From positions 37,016,253 to 37,080,252 of the forward strand of contig OW028575.1 in assembly GCA_932294295.1 (NCBI GenBank): a stretch of DNA of 64,000 nucleotides. The letters run 5' to 3'. The translations under genes were made by a program, and so were the position numbers. The stretch's first letter is position 1, and every line of letters begins with the position of its first letter. This document shows, in pieces, positions 11,701 to 22,486 of the stretch. This DNA is from Alitta virens (taxonomy: Eukaryota > Annelida > Polychaeta > Phyllodocida > Nereididae). The notes under the pieces were generated by a model. It saw nothing but the letters and a program-made list of their open reading frames with translations. It was not told the DNA's origin and made no database searches.

Positions 11701-14700
11701 GTATATTTGCAGTATACACCAAACATTGAATTAAGCATGTCCTTCAGTGACTAATATGATTCTAATAATTTACTACTAAGCACCAAACTCTAATGTGGGT
11801 CTGAAATACAACGATTTAGACAAATTTTGAAGTTGTGTTAGAATTCAAATGAGCAATTTTCAAATGACCTCAGTTGCAACATTCACAGGGAAATGTCGGC
11901 CCACTACTGAGTAATTATTGGCATTTGACAGAAAAATGTTATATTATTGTATCAATGTGTGGACGTTTCGCCTCCATTCATATTATAGACAAGAAGATTA
12001 CTGATATTAAAGTGGTTTTATTAGAGATATAGTCTTTTAGCCTTTTCTCACAAGCAATAAATTCACTTACACAAATTTTCATCAGGTGAAATGAAGATTC
12101 TGCTTTTGCTGGTTATTGTTCCAGTGGTTTTGTTAGGTAACTTTTAAAAGTACATCATGAGCAACTCTTTTTGCACAGTGTTTGTAGTGTATGTAGACAT
12201 TGCACTTTTTACAGAATTCCCATATTAGAGCACTGAAGTTAAAAGCTTGACTTTTAACACATGTTGATTTCAGGACCTTCAAAGGTTAATATTTTCTAAT
12301 CTTTAGCATGTTTAAAATTGCTTCATTAATGTCTGATTACAATTAGTTTACTCTACTTGATTGATATTGACTGTAGTAGATCAATAGCCACAGAGTAATT
12401 GCAATTAGATGATCGCACTTCTCAAGTCTTTTTTTTGCCTTTGATAGCCTTAATTACAATCAGCATCAGTCTTGATTCACTAACTGAATGACTTCTGAGG
12501 TGGTTGCCCTGTCGGGCCACTGCTCTTTTAATTTTGGTTGCACCAAATTAAAAATTTGGTGGCCCCGGGCAACCGTGAATGTTGAGCCCTGTGTATATGT
12601 GCATAATGCAGTGGCTGTAGAAAAATAGTAACTTGCACTGCATGGTGTCCATAGATGAATTTGGTTATTAACACTGGGATGCAGTGGCCAGTTTGGTTAT
12701 TGGCAGTGTGCAATGGCTATCGGCAATTTTAGCTAACAACACTGCAGATGGTAAGGCCTTTGGTGAAGAGGTCATCATTTGGCTGAAGGGGGTGGGGCAT
12801 TGATCATTCAATAAAGAAGCAAACATTAGGTGAAGGGGAGCACTGGCATCCCTCAGACTGGGGTTATCTTCCTGAGCCAAAATCTCTAGAAGAAGGGGCC
12901 TATCTTCCCAACTCGAACAAACCTTCCAGACGAAGGGGCGAGCCTTCCCTAGGCTTGAACTTTCTTCCTGGGGAAGGGTCACACTGCCGGGTTTCCTGTA
13001 TTGGGAATAAACCCCCATCCAAATGCTGTTCCCTTCATCAGAGGTTGCCATATTTTTTTAAGGGGGAGGGCAACTTCTTAGCCACAAAGGGCAAAGGCTC
13101 AAGTCCCTGATGGTTATATTTGTTGCAATTCCAGTCTGAAGTTTTGCCTGCCCTTCTTTCGAAAATTCAAAACTTAAATTAAATATGTTATTTGAGATGA
13201 AAGTCGACAATCTTTCTAATAAATATTGAGGTCATATAACAAAAATATAATTTTCTGAAAAAAATTGTAAACCATGACCCATTGACACCTAAATTTTGGG
13301 GGGTAAACTGCCTTGTCAGTAGTCAAAAGTGCCAGCACCAAACTAGTCTATGCAGCAGGGTTGGGATGATTCACCGATTATCACCGACAATCGTCACTGA
13401 AGGCTGACGATTCAATGCATCAATTCTGAACTGACAAGAATCGATTCTGAGCGAAGTGTGCGTGGCCACGCTCCTTCAAAAAACATACAGAGAATACAGA
13501 GTTTATTAGGCTGCACAGCATAAATTGCCACTAATTGCAATTGAACTGCTCACTGAATCTATTGATTTCAATAGCAATTGTAAGAGGGGTTCTGTTTGAA
13601 CCTTTTTTTCTGGTTATTCAAAGTAAATTGCAATTGTAGGAGTGTGACACTCAAGAAGCAATTAAACCCTCACACCTTCCAAAGATAACGTACCACTTAA
13701 TACAATTAGGCCGAGGCAGTACCCCCTCTTACAAAATAAATTAGTGTTTGCAGAATGACCAGTGAAATGTCTGCTGAGTGTTCAATGTATTTATAATAAT
13801 TTCGGTGTTAAATGCAAGATTATTGACACAAAAAAAACTAGGATTTTTTTATATAATATGGAATCCAACTGCACTGACCATACTATTATTAGATACTAAT
13901 ACCAAGCATAATTGTCTTATTATATTTTAATATTAGGCAGTTTATACCAAACTGCTAATCGTAATTAACACTTGACACTTTAAAGTAAACCTTTTCCGGC
14001 TGCTTTTCAGCCAGTGCCTCTGAACTATCCTAATTCAATTTTTTTGTTAACATACCCACAAAATGAATTCAATTCAATTAATAAATTATATATGCTCTAA
14101 AATTTGGTTGTTCAAAAACCCAATGGATTTTTTTAAAGATAATGTGCCAAGGCACTTAATACAGGTGTGCAGAGGCAGTGCAGTTTTTTCTTTTCAAGGA
14201 TGCAAATTTTCTTTTTTCATGTTCTTTCTCTGTTTTGCAAATAATAATATTTTCCATTGAATTATGTGCATGTTCAACACAGTCAATATACCTAAAAATG
14301 CTCAAAAGGTCTTCACAACCTTACTTAATATTCATTAGTTTAGCATTTAAATGCGTAGGCCTATGCATGCTCAATTGAATTTCAATGTAGGTCTTTGAAT
14401 TATAATACAGAGCTAATATTCGGAATAATATAAAGCCTTTCGGAACATAACCCATAAAATTCGGTGTATATATATATATAGCCCTGAAAAAAAATTCAGA
14501 ATATATAGCCCTCAAAAAGTGGGAATATAGAGTGGACGAAGGAGGATGGTCAAAACAGCCAATAAACATCTTCAAAAACTTTGTCTTGTAGAAGTTGAAT
14601 GCTTTAATTATTATTTTTTATCTTCGTATTAAAAAGTTAATTTGGAATAAAAATAATCAATTTAGAATTGAAGCTCAAAACAAAAATCTTCCCGATAAGA

Positions 14701-16048
14701 GTGCCTAGCATATTAGTAGTGACATAGTGAGTTGGGCAAGATGGAAAACAACTTCTGCCTGAGTCCTCATGTGAAGTAGATCATTGCTTTGTTTTGTTTG
14801 ATAACAGTAAAACAACTATCCAAATGCTATTGAACAGTACGACGTGGCAGAGGCACTTTAAAGGCTAAAAAAAAAACTTCATTGTCTGCCAGTGTAACAA
14901 ACTTTCTGCTAGCACTATAATTGATTCACCTGCCAAAACCAATTTCCCGATCCTACTATGTAATAGTATGTAGCCACTGCATCTGCAGGCAGTGTCTACA
15001 TAACAACACCCTTTTTACTCTTTGTGGGTGGGTGGATTAGCATAGCTCCCAAGTTTCAGAAACTGGTTTGCAGGTCACCGGGGTCCCAGAATCATTTACT
15101 CCCTTTAACCACCAATTATAACCTTGTAAAAACTGTGTGCTGGTCGGAGGGTTTTTAACATTGAATGCGGGTCAGACCCGCAAAATGAGGGTCACTTGTG
15201 AGCTCTGTGTATAAGGGCTTTACGTCCTGTATTTCTGCACCTGATGGCTAATTAGGACAGGCAGGGAACATGGCAATGACATGATGGATGAAACAGCCAT
15301 GCAACTTAGGCTCAACCGGGAACTGAACCGGGACCCAGCTGTTGGAAGCCCAGCACGCTACCACTGAGCTAGGCCCCCACCTGTTTACTCTTTGTGGGAA
15401 AGGAGTGAATTTTAGGGGGTTTATCGGTAAATGCAACATTCTACACAGTTTGTTTCACAAAAAACGGTCGACTCTAGACGGCTGTTGCAGCCTATACCTA
15501 ATTGTGGTCTGTATGTGCAGGTAAAGATGATTTGGTATAGGCTTCAGCAGGGATAGGTATAGCATGTGTAGACTGAAAGAGTAACTTATCCATTCATCCA
15601 TTCATCAAACTAAGAATGCAAAAAAATCAACTTTTATAGAGTAATTTGAGCTTAAGCAGGGTTAGGGCTGGTAAGTGTGCAAGTGTGCAACCATTTTAAA
15701 ATCACAATTGATGTCAACAACATAGACGAAGCATGGTCTTGACCACTGACAGTGTTGACTGGAATTTCTGAATTCCTGCAGGCTACACGCACTCAAAATT
15801 TTAACATTCTTAAGTTTTGAAAGGACAGGCATGACATTTATCATACGTGGATGGGTTATATTGATGAGCAGACAGATTTGGTTAACGTTGCCCATATTTC
15901 TGAACCCACTGCCCTGCTGGCAAATGCCTGGCAGCCGGCAGTGCGAGAAAGAAGACAAGAGCTAAGAGCACTGTTTAAATCATGTATAAAGTGCCACTAG
16001 TTTGTAATTCACCTCAATGGCGCCTTCAGTTAGAACTGTACCAGCCAT
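5718..16048 (-). CDS. RPA1: Replication protein A 70 kDa subunit (N-terminal ten exons; 3' part beyond left edge)
   Basis: RPA1 is the large subunit of the RPA heterotrimer that coats single-stranded DNA in replication, repair and recombination. Coding exons in transcript order: 16048-16013, 10477-10430, 10341-10257, 10160-10052, 7302-7157, 7066-6868, 6614-6443, 6347-6155, 6052-5913, 5787-5718. All junctions are GT-AG and the phases agree, giving about 399 codons out of roughly 610 in the family. The start reads [15 protein letters not shown], aligning with the vertebrate N terminus. Exons 1-5 make the N-terminal OB fold (DBD-F, with [15 protein letters not shown] and [10 protein letters not shown]), exons 5-6 the flexible linker, exons 6-8 DBD-A ([32 protein letters not shown]) and exons 8-10 DBD-B ([27 protein letters not shown]). 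The zinc-binding DBD-C is not in the window. Intron 1 is 5.5 kb. The start is unambiguous from the alignment. Confidence 0.93.
8282..8311. repeat. Short tandem repeat, 9 bp unit CTCGAGTCA
   Basis: The unit CTCGAGTCA occurs three times in a row, preceded by a partial copy. Each unit contains the XhoI-type palindrome CTCGAG. Confidence 0.8.
8570..8746 (+). mobile_element. Probable retroposon 3' end with (TATC)n tail
   Basis: An AT-rich stretch ends in CATCAAAATAAAGTATC followed by four TATC units. An AATAAA-like block followed directly by a short tandem tail is typical of non-LTR 3' ends. No coding remnant is visible, so the call rests on the tail alone. Confidence 0.4.
8790..9247. repeat. Two copies of a CGTATCGTGTAT...GAGCCCTA repeat
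   Basis: Positions about 8790-8880 and 9160-9247 share TGTATCG or CGTATCGTGTAT, GTAT(C/T)GATGAT-like words and the terminal block GAGCCCTA. Both copies are AT-rich and full of short palindromic words such as CGATACGTATCG. They look like fragments of the same non-autonomous DNA element. The terminal AGGGCTC (reverse strand) resembles hAT-type ends. Confidence 0.4.
10892..11045. mobile_element. Palindromic MITE with 6 bp target-site duplication
   Basis: The two arms are near-perfect inverted repeats: the left begins CCACAGGCATCACAATCGCC and the right ends with its reverse complement. Each arm contains a C or G homopolymer of 15 or more bases, and the loop is a short AT-rich stretch (about 10953-10975). 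The element is flanked on both sides by TACACT (10886-10891 and 11046-11051), an exact 6 bp direct repeat as made on insertion. No ORF is present, so it must have moved with a transposase supplied elsewhere. Confidence 0.75.
12091..12136 (+). other. Possible orphan signal-peptide exon
   Basis: An ATG opens [15 protein letters not shown], a classic hydrophobic secretory signal, followed directly by a GGTAACT splice-donor-like sequence. An acceptor-like TTTCATCAG lies a few bases upstream (12077-12085). No downstream exon in the same orientation could be recognised before NF2. It may be part of a nested gene or chance. Confidence 0.2.
12620..13070. repeat. Degenerate GAAGGGG repeat array, copy 1
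   Basis: The motif (C/G)GAAGGGG(C/A) recurs every 30-45 bases with CTTCC blocks between. The leading part (GGATGCAGT, TTATTGGCAGT, CACTGCAGATGG) and the array itself match another region at 29280-29780 in the same orientation. A minus-strand open frame across it (12668-13051) is a by-product of the repeat. Confidence 0.65.
15029..15383 (-). mobile_element. tRNA-derived SINE with 15 bp target-site duplication
   Basis: On the minus strand the element begins near 15383 with a tRNA-like head: GCCTAGCTCAGTGGTAGCG (A box) and GGTTCAGTTCC (B box) about 35 bases later, followed by an unrelated body of about 280 bases. The flanks carry the exact 15 bp direct repeat TTTACTCTTTGTGGG at 15014-15028 and 15384-15398, which marks a complete target-primed insertion. 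The 3' end (near 15029) has no A tail and ends in CTAATCCACCCA. The head resembles a tRNA but its anticodon stem is imperfect, so it is not called as a functional tRNA. Confidence 0.8.
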
Positions 16049-16334
16049 AGTTGTCGCAGCGGGATGAAGCAAATGAAGAAATATTTCACAACAAAACGAA
16101 ATCTTCCAGCCAGGCACATCAAAACAGGAAAATGGCGCCAAATAAGTTGAGCGGTGCGCATGCGCAGGAGGTCAACTTTGCTCTGTCACGTGGTACACTA
16201 ATTTTATCTGCTTCCGGGTTAAAAGTTATCAACAAAAGACGAAGTTTTGATTTCTTTGGAAAATGTAGTTTCTGGGCCCTTCGGGGCCTCTGCGATGAAC
16301 ATATTTTGGTTGGGAGTCAATCGTCACCGCCAAG
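16049..16334. promoter_or_regulatory. Bidirectional RPA1/NF2 promoter region
   Basis: Only 286 bp separate the divergent start codons of RPA1 (16048, minus) and NF2 (16335, plus). The interval contains a perfect palindromic NRF1-type site TGCGCATGCGCA (16155-16166), an E-box/USF-type TCACGTGG (16186-16193) and TGGCGCCAAAT (16133-16143), which resembles an E2F site. No TATA box is evident. Motif identities follow established consensus sequences; use of the sites in this species is inferred. Confidence 0.7.
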
Positions 16335-19300
16335 ATGCCTATGAGAACTCTTAAAACGGAGCAAACCCCCAAGAGGAAATCCATGGCCGAATTCCCTGTG
16401 AGGGTCTCGACCATGGATGCTGAACTCCAGGGTTTTGAACTGCCTGTGGGTTTATTTGCTGTTCTTTTTTAATGATGTTAGAGAGTACTCTTGTACAGTA
16501 TGTTTATATCAGTGTCAGTCCTCAAGTAAGTTTAGTGAGTCAGATCCATATATACAACTTACAAGAGCTTCATTACATTGAATACATTCCATACATACTT
16601 AAGTGATTCCGTCATCAGAATGTTTTCCCCCATATTGCCAAGCTATCCCAATTGATAAAAAATCATTACCCCTATCCCAAGTTGTTGTCAGTCTGTCCTC
16701 AATAGCTCTCAATCAAATTTACTGGAATTGCAATAAAAGTAGGTCTGGTATCAACCCCTTGATGTAATACATGAATTTTAAATTTGCTACAATATTTGCA
16801 TCATATTGTACCGCTAAAAGTGACACAGGAAGATAGTTTGAATGAAAATGTTAAAAAATCAATTCTCTACAATTTTCCCAGCTTATATAACTGAAGATGT
16901 ATACACATCGATCCAGTGCAATAATCCCCTCGTGCTGTTATGTCAACTCACGAGTGAACAACATTTCATTTCAGAAAAAGAGCTATGGGAGGGATTTATT
17001 CGATCTTGTTTGTAGAACCATTGGCTTGAGAGAAACTTGGTATTTTGGCCTTCAGTATGTTGATTCTGAGGGGATTCCAATGTGGTTGCGATTGGACAAG
17101 AAGGTAATCCACAAAAAAAGCAAACCTTTCGAAGCTTGACTATTTTTCGGGGAGTGTTCCTTAATTTCTAACATCTTCTCATTTTCCCATTCCAGATTTT
17201 AGACCAGGATGTGCCAAAAGAAGTCCCTTTGAATTTCACATTTCTGGTTAAATTTTACCCTGAAGATGTATCCACAGAACTGATTCAAGAAATTACTCAG
17301 CACTTGTTTTATCTGCAAGTTAAACAATCCATTCTCAACATGGACATTTATTGCCCACCAGAAGCTGCTGTTTTGCTAGCATCATATGCTGCTCAGGCAG
17401 AGGTATAACATTTAAAAATTATCCAGAGTAACTATTCCATGGAAAAAAATTAGTTTATACTTTTGTTAACAAAATCAGTTCTAGAATGTATTAGCTCTTA
17501 GTAATAGTTGTATACTTTTTGTAACTGTTCTTACTATGCTTTTGCAGTTAGAAGACTATGATGAAACCAAGTTTGATGCCAGCAATCTCAGAATGGAGGA
17601 CCTCTTGCCGCAACGTGTGATGGACCAGTATCAAATGACTCCTGAAATGTGGTCCGATAAGATAAAATACTGGTATTCTGACCATATAGGCTTGTCTAGG
17701 TATGCATATTTATAGCCAACAGATGCCTAGCTAGTTCCTTAGATGTATTAAATTACTAACTTTAATGTGTAAGCAGTATAATCAAAGTTGCCATTGTAAT
17801 TTTCAGGGAAGAAGCTGAAATGGAGTATCTGAAAATTGTTCAAGATCTGCATATGTACGGAATCAGCTACTTCCAGATCACAGTGTGTCCCTTAACTTCT
17901 TTTATTGTTATTTTGTCCTTAAAACATGCCACGGTGGCCCCGACGCCAGCTAAATAGGGCCATCATAGCGCGTCATGATAGAACTTATCAACTGTATCAA
18001 AGAATTTTTGCCTTAGAGATATGATCTGATATATTACCAACTGTTTTTTCTTCAGAATAATGTCAAGAAGACAGATCTGTGGTTGGGTGTAGATGCCAGG
18101 GGACTCAATGTTTACCAAGAAAATGACAAACTTTCGCCGCAAGTCAGCTTTCCTTGGAGCGAGATCAAGAATATATCCTTCAAAGACAAAAAGGTACAGA
18201 GTCAGCACTAAGTCCTGTATGCTATCAGAGTTTCTAGAATACTGTCTTGGTTTGTTTTCAAATGAACTGCAGGGGCATATCCAGGAATTTGTGAAAGGGT
18301 GGGGGGCACAATGATAGCGAACAAGCCCTCCTATGCCAATAATTTTTGCCTTCCAAAGGGGAGGGGGGGGGGGGGGGGCCTGCTCTCACCCCTGAATCCA
18401 CCTATATACTGATATTATAGAAGTGTGTCTTTTCTTTCTAGTTCACAATCAAACTGGTGAAGAAGAAGGACCCTAACTTCATTTTTATAGCACCCAAATT
18501 AAAAATCAACAAGATTGTGAGTATTTACATTGATCTTAATGAAAATTATATGATACATTGTGGAATTGGAACTTTGTTGATGTAACATTTTTTGGAATTT
18601 TATTTTTGTGGCAGATTTTAGACTTATGTGTTGGCAATCACGAACTGTTTATGAGAAGACGCAAACCAGACACAATGGAGGTTCAGGCAATGAAGGAGAG
18701 AGCCAAAGAAATGAAACTCCGGAAAGAGGTGAATGAGTTTATTCTGAAGCGGTCAAAAAAGCTTGGTATAGCAAATAATGGGGCCATGAAAGTGTTTTAG
18801 TGAGTCTTAAACTTAAGTCATAGAAAGTGTGCTTACAATACAGTTGAACGTTTTTATGGTGCTAATTGTATACTTGCAAGATTGTTATAATTTTGTCCTT
18901 AAAGAAATACTATGTATGATAGATATTGTCATATTTTTACAGTGGATAGGTAGCATATAATAATATCTTTTTTCAGTGAATATCAGTTTTATGTAAGATG
19001 GCACAAATTATAGAGGGTTTGTTGTGAGTAAATTCAAATATTAAAATGGTATAATTTATGCTCTTAGGAGGAAAGAAAGAGAAATTTAAGAGAAAAACAG
19101 CTGCGAGAGGAAGCCGCAAGAGAGAAAGAAGAGGTTGAAAGGAAACTATTGCAATTACAAGAAGAGTTCTATGCCACCCAGGAAGCATTGGTATGTAGAC
19201 AGTACTGAAAAATATGTATTTATGACAAAATTCACATCATAACCTTGCTTGTAAAAATTATAATGACCATGTTGTAATGATGATACAGTGGATTTATATG

Positions 19301-22300
19301 GGAAATGCAGTGTTTAATAATAAAAAATAGCATTCTTAATTGTCAGATGAGCGTAAGTAGTGTTCTCCTTAATTATATCTGGCATATAGTATATATATAT
19401 ATTATCGGGTTCCATTCACAGATGCGGTCAGAGAAAACTTCAGACCTCTTAGCGGACAAGGCTAAATTAGTGGAAGAAGAAGTAATGCTACTCCGACAGA
19501 AAGCTGAGAAAGCTGAAAGCGAATTGCAACATATGAAGATATTGGCAATGAAGGTGTTTAATTATCGAGATAGTTGTATCATAATGTTATATTTCAAAAA
19601 TTATAGACATAACAGATAATATATTGAAATAAATTTTTTGTCAGACTGAGGAAGAGAAGGGTCAAATGGAGAGAAGAGCCAGAGATTTGGAGGTCATAAC
19701 AATCAAGATTATGGAGGAATGTTCAAGACGGTATGTCTGTTGGCTCAATATTAGCATTTGTCAGTTGCAATTTCATTGAATGGCAACTGCCCTCAGTCCC
19801 TGGCAAATCATAATGTGGTGACAGTCTTGAAATTGATTTTCGCTGAGTTCATTTATATCAGCAAATTGGTCCGACATTTTGTAATTGTCTTAAGTTTAAT
19901 TGTTAGTTAATCTTATTAGAAAGATAGCGAGGCAAGCTTAAAATATAGTAATTCTGTTTAATGGTCTCAAAGAACTGTGGATTATGCATACTTTCTACCA
20001 TCATGTCATGATTCATGTTTTCATTCTTCCAGAACAAGGGAGTCAGATTTATTAAAAGAGGAATTAACGAAGGCCAGAAGGGTAGAAATAGCCGAAAGAG
20101 AGAGACAGCTGGAACTGGCGAGGTCTTCACATTCAGTAAGTTCAACGTTTCTATGTGATTGGATTCTAAGCTGACAAAAAATTAGTTTCTTAGTTAATCA
20201 TTAAGAGCTCTTTCATTTTGAACAAGGTCTGCATGACCTTAGCTTAGCTGTTACCTGATGTAGTGCTCACCAAACAGGATTGATGACTAATTGAAAATAT
20301 TACACTAAAACTTTGCTCTAAAATTGAGTACTATCATCATGCCTATCTAACACAAGCCACATAGATGTCATTGAAAATTCAAAGCGGCGTATACTCAATG
20401 CAATAAAAGAGTTTGATCTTTCATTACAGAACATAACTTATGATAGAGATCTGTCAAATGAACTCTCAGAAATGATGGTGTCTGATCTGGCCATGGATGC
20501 TGAAGTTGGGGCTGACACGTCTGATATGGGTCAACTCTCTTTGGAAATAGAGAAGGAGCGGTAAGTTCCCAAATTATTGTTATTTGCTAGATATTGTTAT
20601 TATTCTCACTGAAATAAATAAAAATCAGATTCGGCTTTATTCACTGACATAAGTTTGTAAATAATAAGGTAAAACTTTACCATCCCATCCAGAAAGCTTC
20701 TATTCATTGTACAGAAAACATGCATGTATAGATTAAATACGCACAATTGAAATGATCAAAAAGTCTTATTCCATAATTTGCTATTGGGACAAAAGTGGCA
20801 ATATCCTGAAATAAGCCACTCAGGGGCCTATTCCAGGAGTAATAGTGAAGGTATTCACTGATTGAGGGACATCTTTCAGTTTAATGCTAACCCAGTACTA
20901 ACAGTTTGAATAAGTAGCCAAGACACTGACAGTTTAACATGGTTTCATTGTGTTACTCTATCACTTGTTATAGTAAGAAAAAGTCTCAAAAAGAAAATTC
21001 TTTAATTTGCGTCTGTATGTTTAATTATTACAAATAAAAAAAAACAGTTGAATAAATCAGTAAAAAAAAAATATAAAAATAATATTGACCAAGGGATCAA
21101 TTTACAACAAGCCATATATTTTACTCCTAGTATAAGCCCCTGGGGTCCATTTCAGGAGTAATATATATACTATACAATTATTAAATGATTTTTTGATATT
21201 CTCTGTGTTTATTATGAATAAACAAAGTTTTATAAATTTGTAAATATAAAACTATATATATAGGCAAAAGGGGCCTATTTCAGGAGTAATATATACCATC
21301 TAATTTTGGGGGAAAATTGTCTTTTTATTTTATTTAAAGTTTTTTATTTGTTGATAATTTTTTGACATTAAATCTTATTCCAGACGAAATAAAGAGGGCG
21401 ATATTTTTGATGGGGGTAGAGAAAAAATGGGGCTAGGTTTTTTTTTTTAGGGGGGGGGGGGGGGGAAAGACTTAAAGAGTTGCCATATGCATTTATTGTG
21501 ATTACAGGGGCTTACGTGTATTTAATGAGACCCCTGGGGTTGATTTCTATAGGCCCCTTGATTCAATTTATTTCATATAATTGAAATTTATTGGTATGAA
21601 CTATAATTTAAAAGTAGAAAAACATCCAGATAATTAAATACAATAAGTTTTCCATGAATGATCAATTAAAGCTGTGTTTTGTAATGGTCTGAGTTTCAGT
21701 TAATAAACAGCTAGAATGATAAAATGAAAACTGTTGCCAATATAATTTAATCCAAAACAACTATATTACAAAATTTATATCATACATATTTGTAACCTAA
21801 ACCCCCTCCCCTGAGGGGCTTATTTCAGGATATTGCCACAAAAGTTTTATTCTACTTAGTGTAAGAAATTTTTTTTTTTCCTGATGGCAGTTATGAAATT
21901 GAAAAAATATTTTGTCTTTTCAATTTTATGAGCGAAAAAACTGTTTTCTTATGTATTTTCATCTACTTTCCTATTCAGCATGGAGTACATGGAGAAGAGT
22001 AAGAGCCTTCATGCACATCTCAAAGAACTGAAATCAGAAATTGAGGGCATGAAAGTGGACGAGAATAAGTCCCATTATGACCATCTTCATGAAGAGAAAC
22101 TGAACAGCGGAGATAATAAGTATTCAACCCTGTTGAAAGTAAGTTTTCAGTTGAAACATTGACATTTTAAATGATGATAAGATAGCCTTGCAACATGTAG
22201 TATGAGAAAAAAAAAATCTTTTAAAAGTGTTGTAAATCTATTCTGGTCACCAGTTAGCAACTGTCAGTCCTGATAGTGAAAAAACTTCTTTCTTGTATAA

Positions 22301-22486
22301 GTGACATCCTTTGAACTTGCTTTAATTTCCAAATATACCATGAAATTACAATATCTATAGGGCTCATTTGTGTTTGTAGTCTTTCAATGTTCAGTGAAAT
22401 GTTATTCTTAATGATTTTATTCCATTTTGTTGCAGGTTAAATCTGGCACAACAAAGGCCAGGGTAGCGTTCTTTGAAGAGTTATAA
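16335..22486 (+). CDS. NF2: Merlin (neurofibromin 2), FERM-domain tumour suppressor, complete
   Basis: Merlin links the membrane cortex to actin and feeds Hippo and PAK signalling. Exons: 16335-16445, 16975-17103, 17196-17402, 17548-17699, 17807-17882, 18056-18193, 18442-18516, 18615-18728, 19068-19190, 19422-19553, 19645-19730, 20033-20135, 20430-20560, 21979-22138, 22436-22486. All phases close and the total is 595 codons plus stop, equal to human merlin isoform 1. The FERM domain covers about residues 27-320 ([45 protein letters not shown]). The segment YQMTPEM, known in fly merlin as the blue box, is present. A charged coiled coil follows (about 325-500), then the C-terminal tail ending RVAFFEEL. 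The final donor of exon 1 (after 16445) is the least certain junction. The phospho-site region reads [11 protein letters not shown], lacking the basic residues before the conserved Ser. Confidence 0.95.
18270..18412. repeat. Poly-G-containing interspersed repeat in NF2 intron 6
   Basis: The stretch begins GGGGCATATCCAGGAATTTG, contains GGGTGGGGGGC and an 18-base G run (about 18360-18377), and ends CCCCTGAATCCACC, which is a rough inverted match to the start. It fits a small non-autonomous element, but no target-site duplication is clear. Confidence 0.4.
20796..21838. mobile_element. Non-autonomous TIR element with CAAAAG target-site duplication (NF2 intron 13)
   Basis: The left end TGGCAATATCCTGAAATAAG (20796 on) is repeated inverted at the right end (to 21838), followed inward by CTCAGGGG on both sides. 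The flanks carry CAAAAG at 20790-20795 and 21839-21844. Inside, the phrase GGGG(C/T)C(C/T)ATT(T/C)CAGGAGTAATA occurs three times (about 20823, 21141, 21269), and there is a G run at 21451-21465. No transposase frame is present. Confidence 0.75.

Larger units (their letters stand above)
10478..16012. other. RPA1 intron 1: MITE, SINE, degenerate repeat array
   Basis: This is 5.5 kb with no RPA1 exon. It contains the palindromic element at 10892-11045, a possible orphan signal-peptide exon (12091-12136), a degenerate GAAGGGG repeat array (12620-13070), a hAT-like repeat start at about 13368 (CAGGGTTGGGATGATTCACC), a third GTGACACT repeat (about 13590-13690) and a complete SINE (15029-15383). Confidence 0.55.

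Noticed and set aside
12668..13051. 127-residue minus-strand open frame
   Set aside because: It lies wholly in the degenerate GAAGGGG array; repeat periodicity explains the lack of stops.
15300..15383. tRNA gene on the minus strand
   Set aside because: The head is tRNA-like, but the anticodon stem is poor and it sits inside a 15 bp-duplicated insertion with a non-tRNA body, so it is a SINE.
16051..16344. 97-residue plus-strand frame upstream of NF2
   Set aside because: It occupies the shared promoter and 5' leader, does not join the merlin frame, and has no features of a protein.
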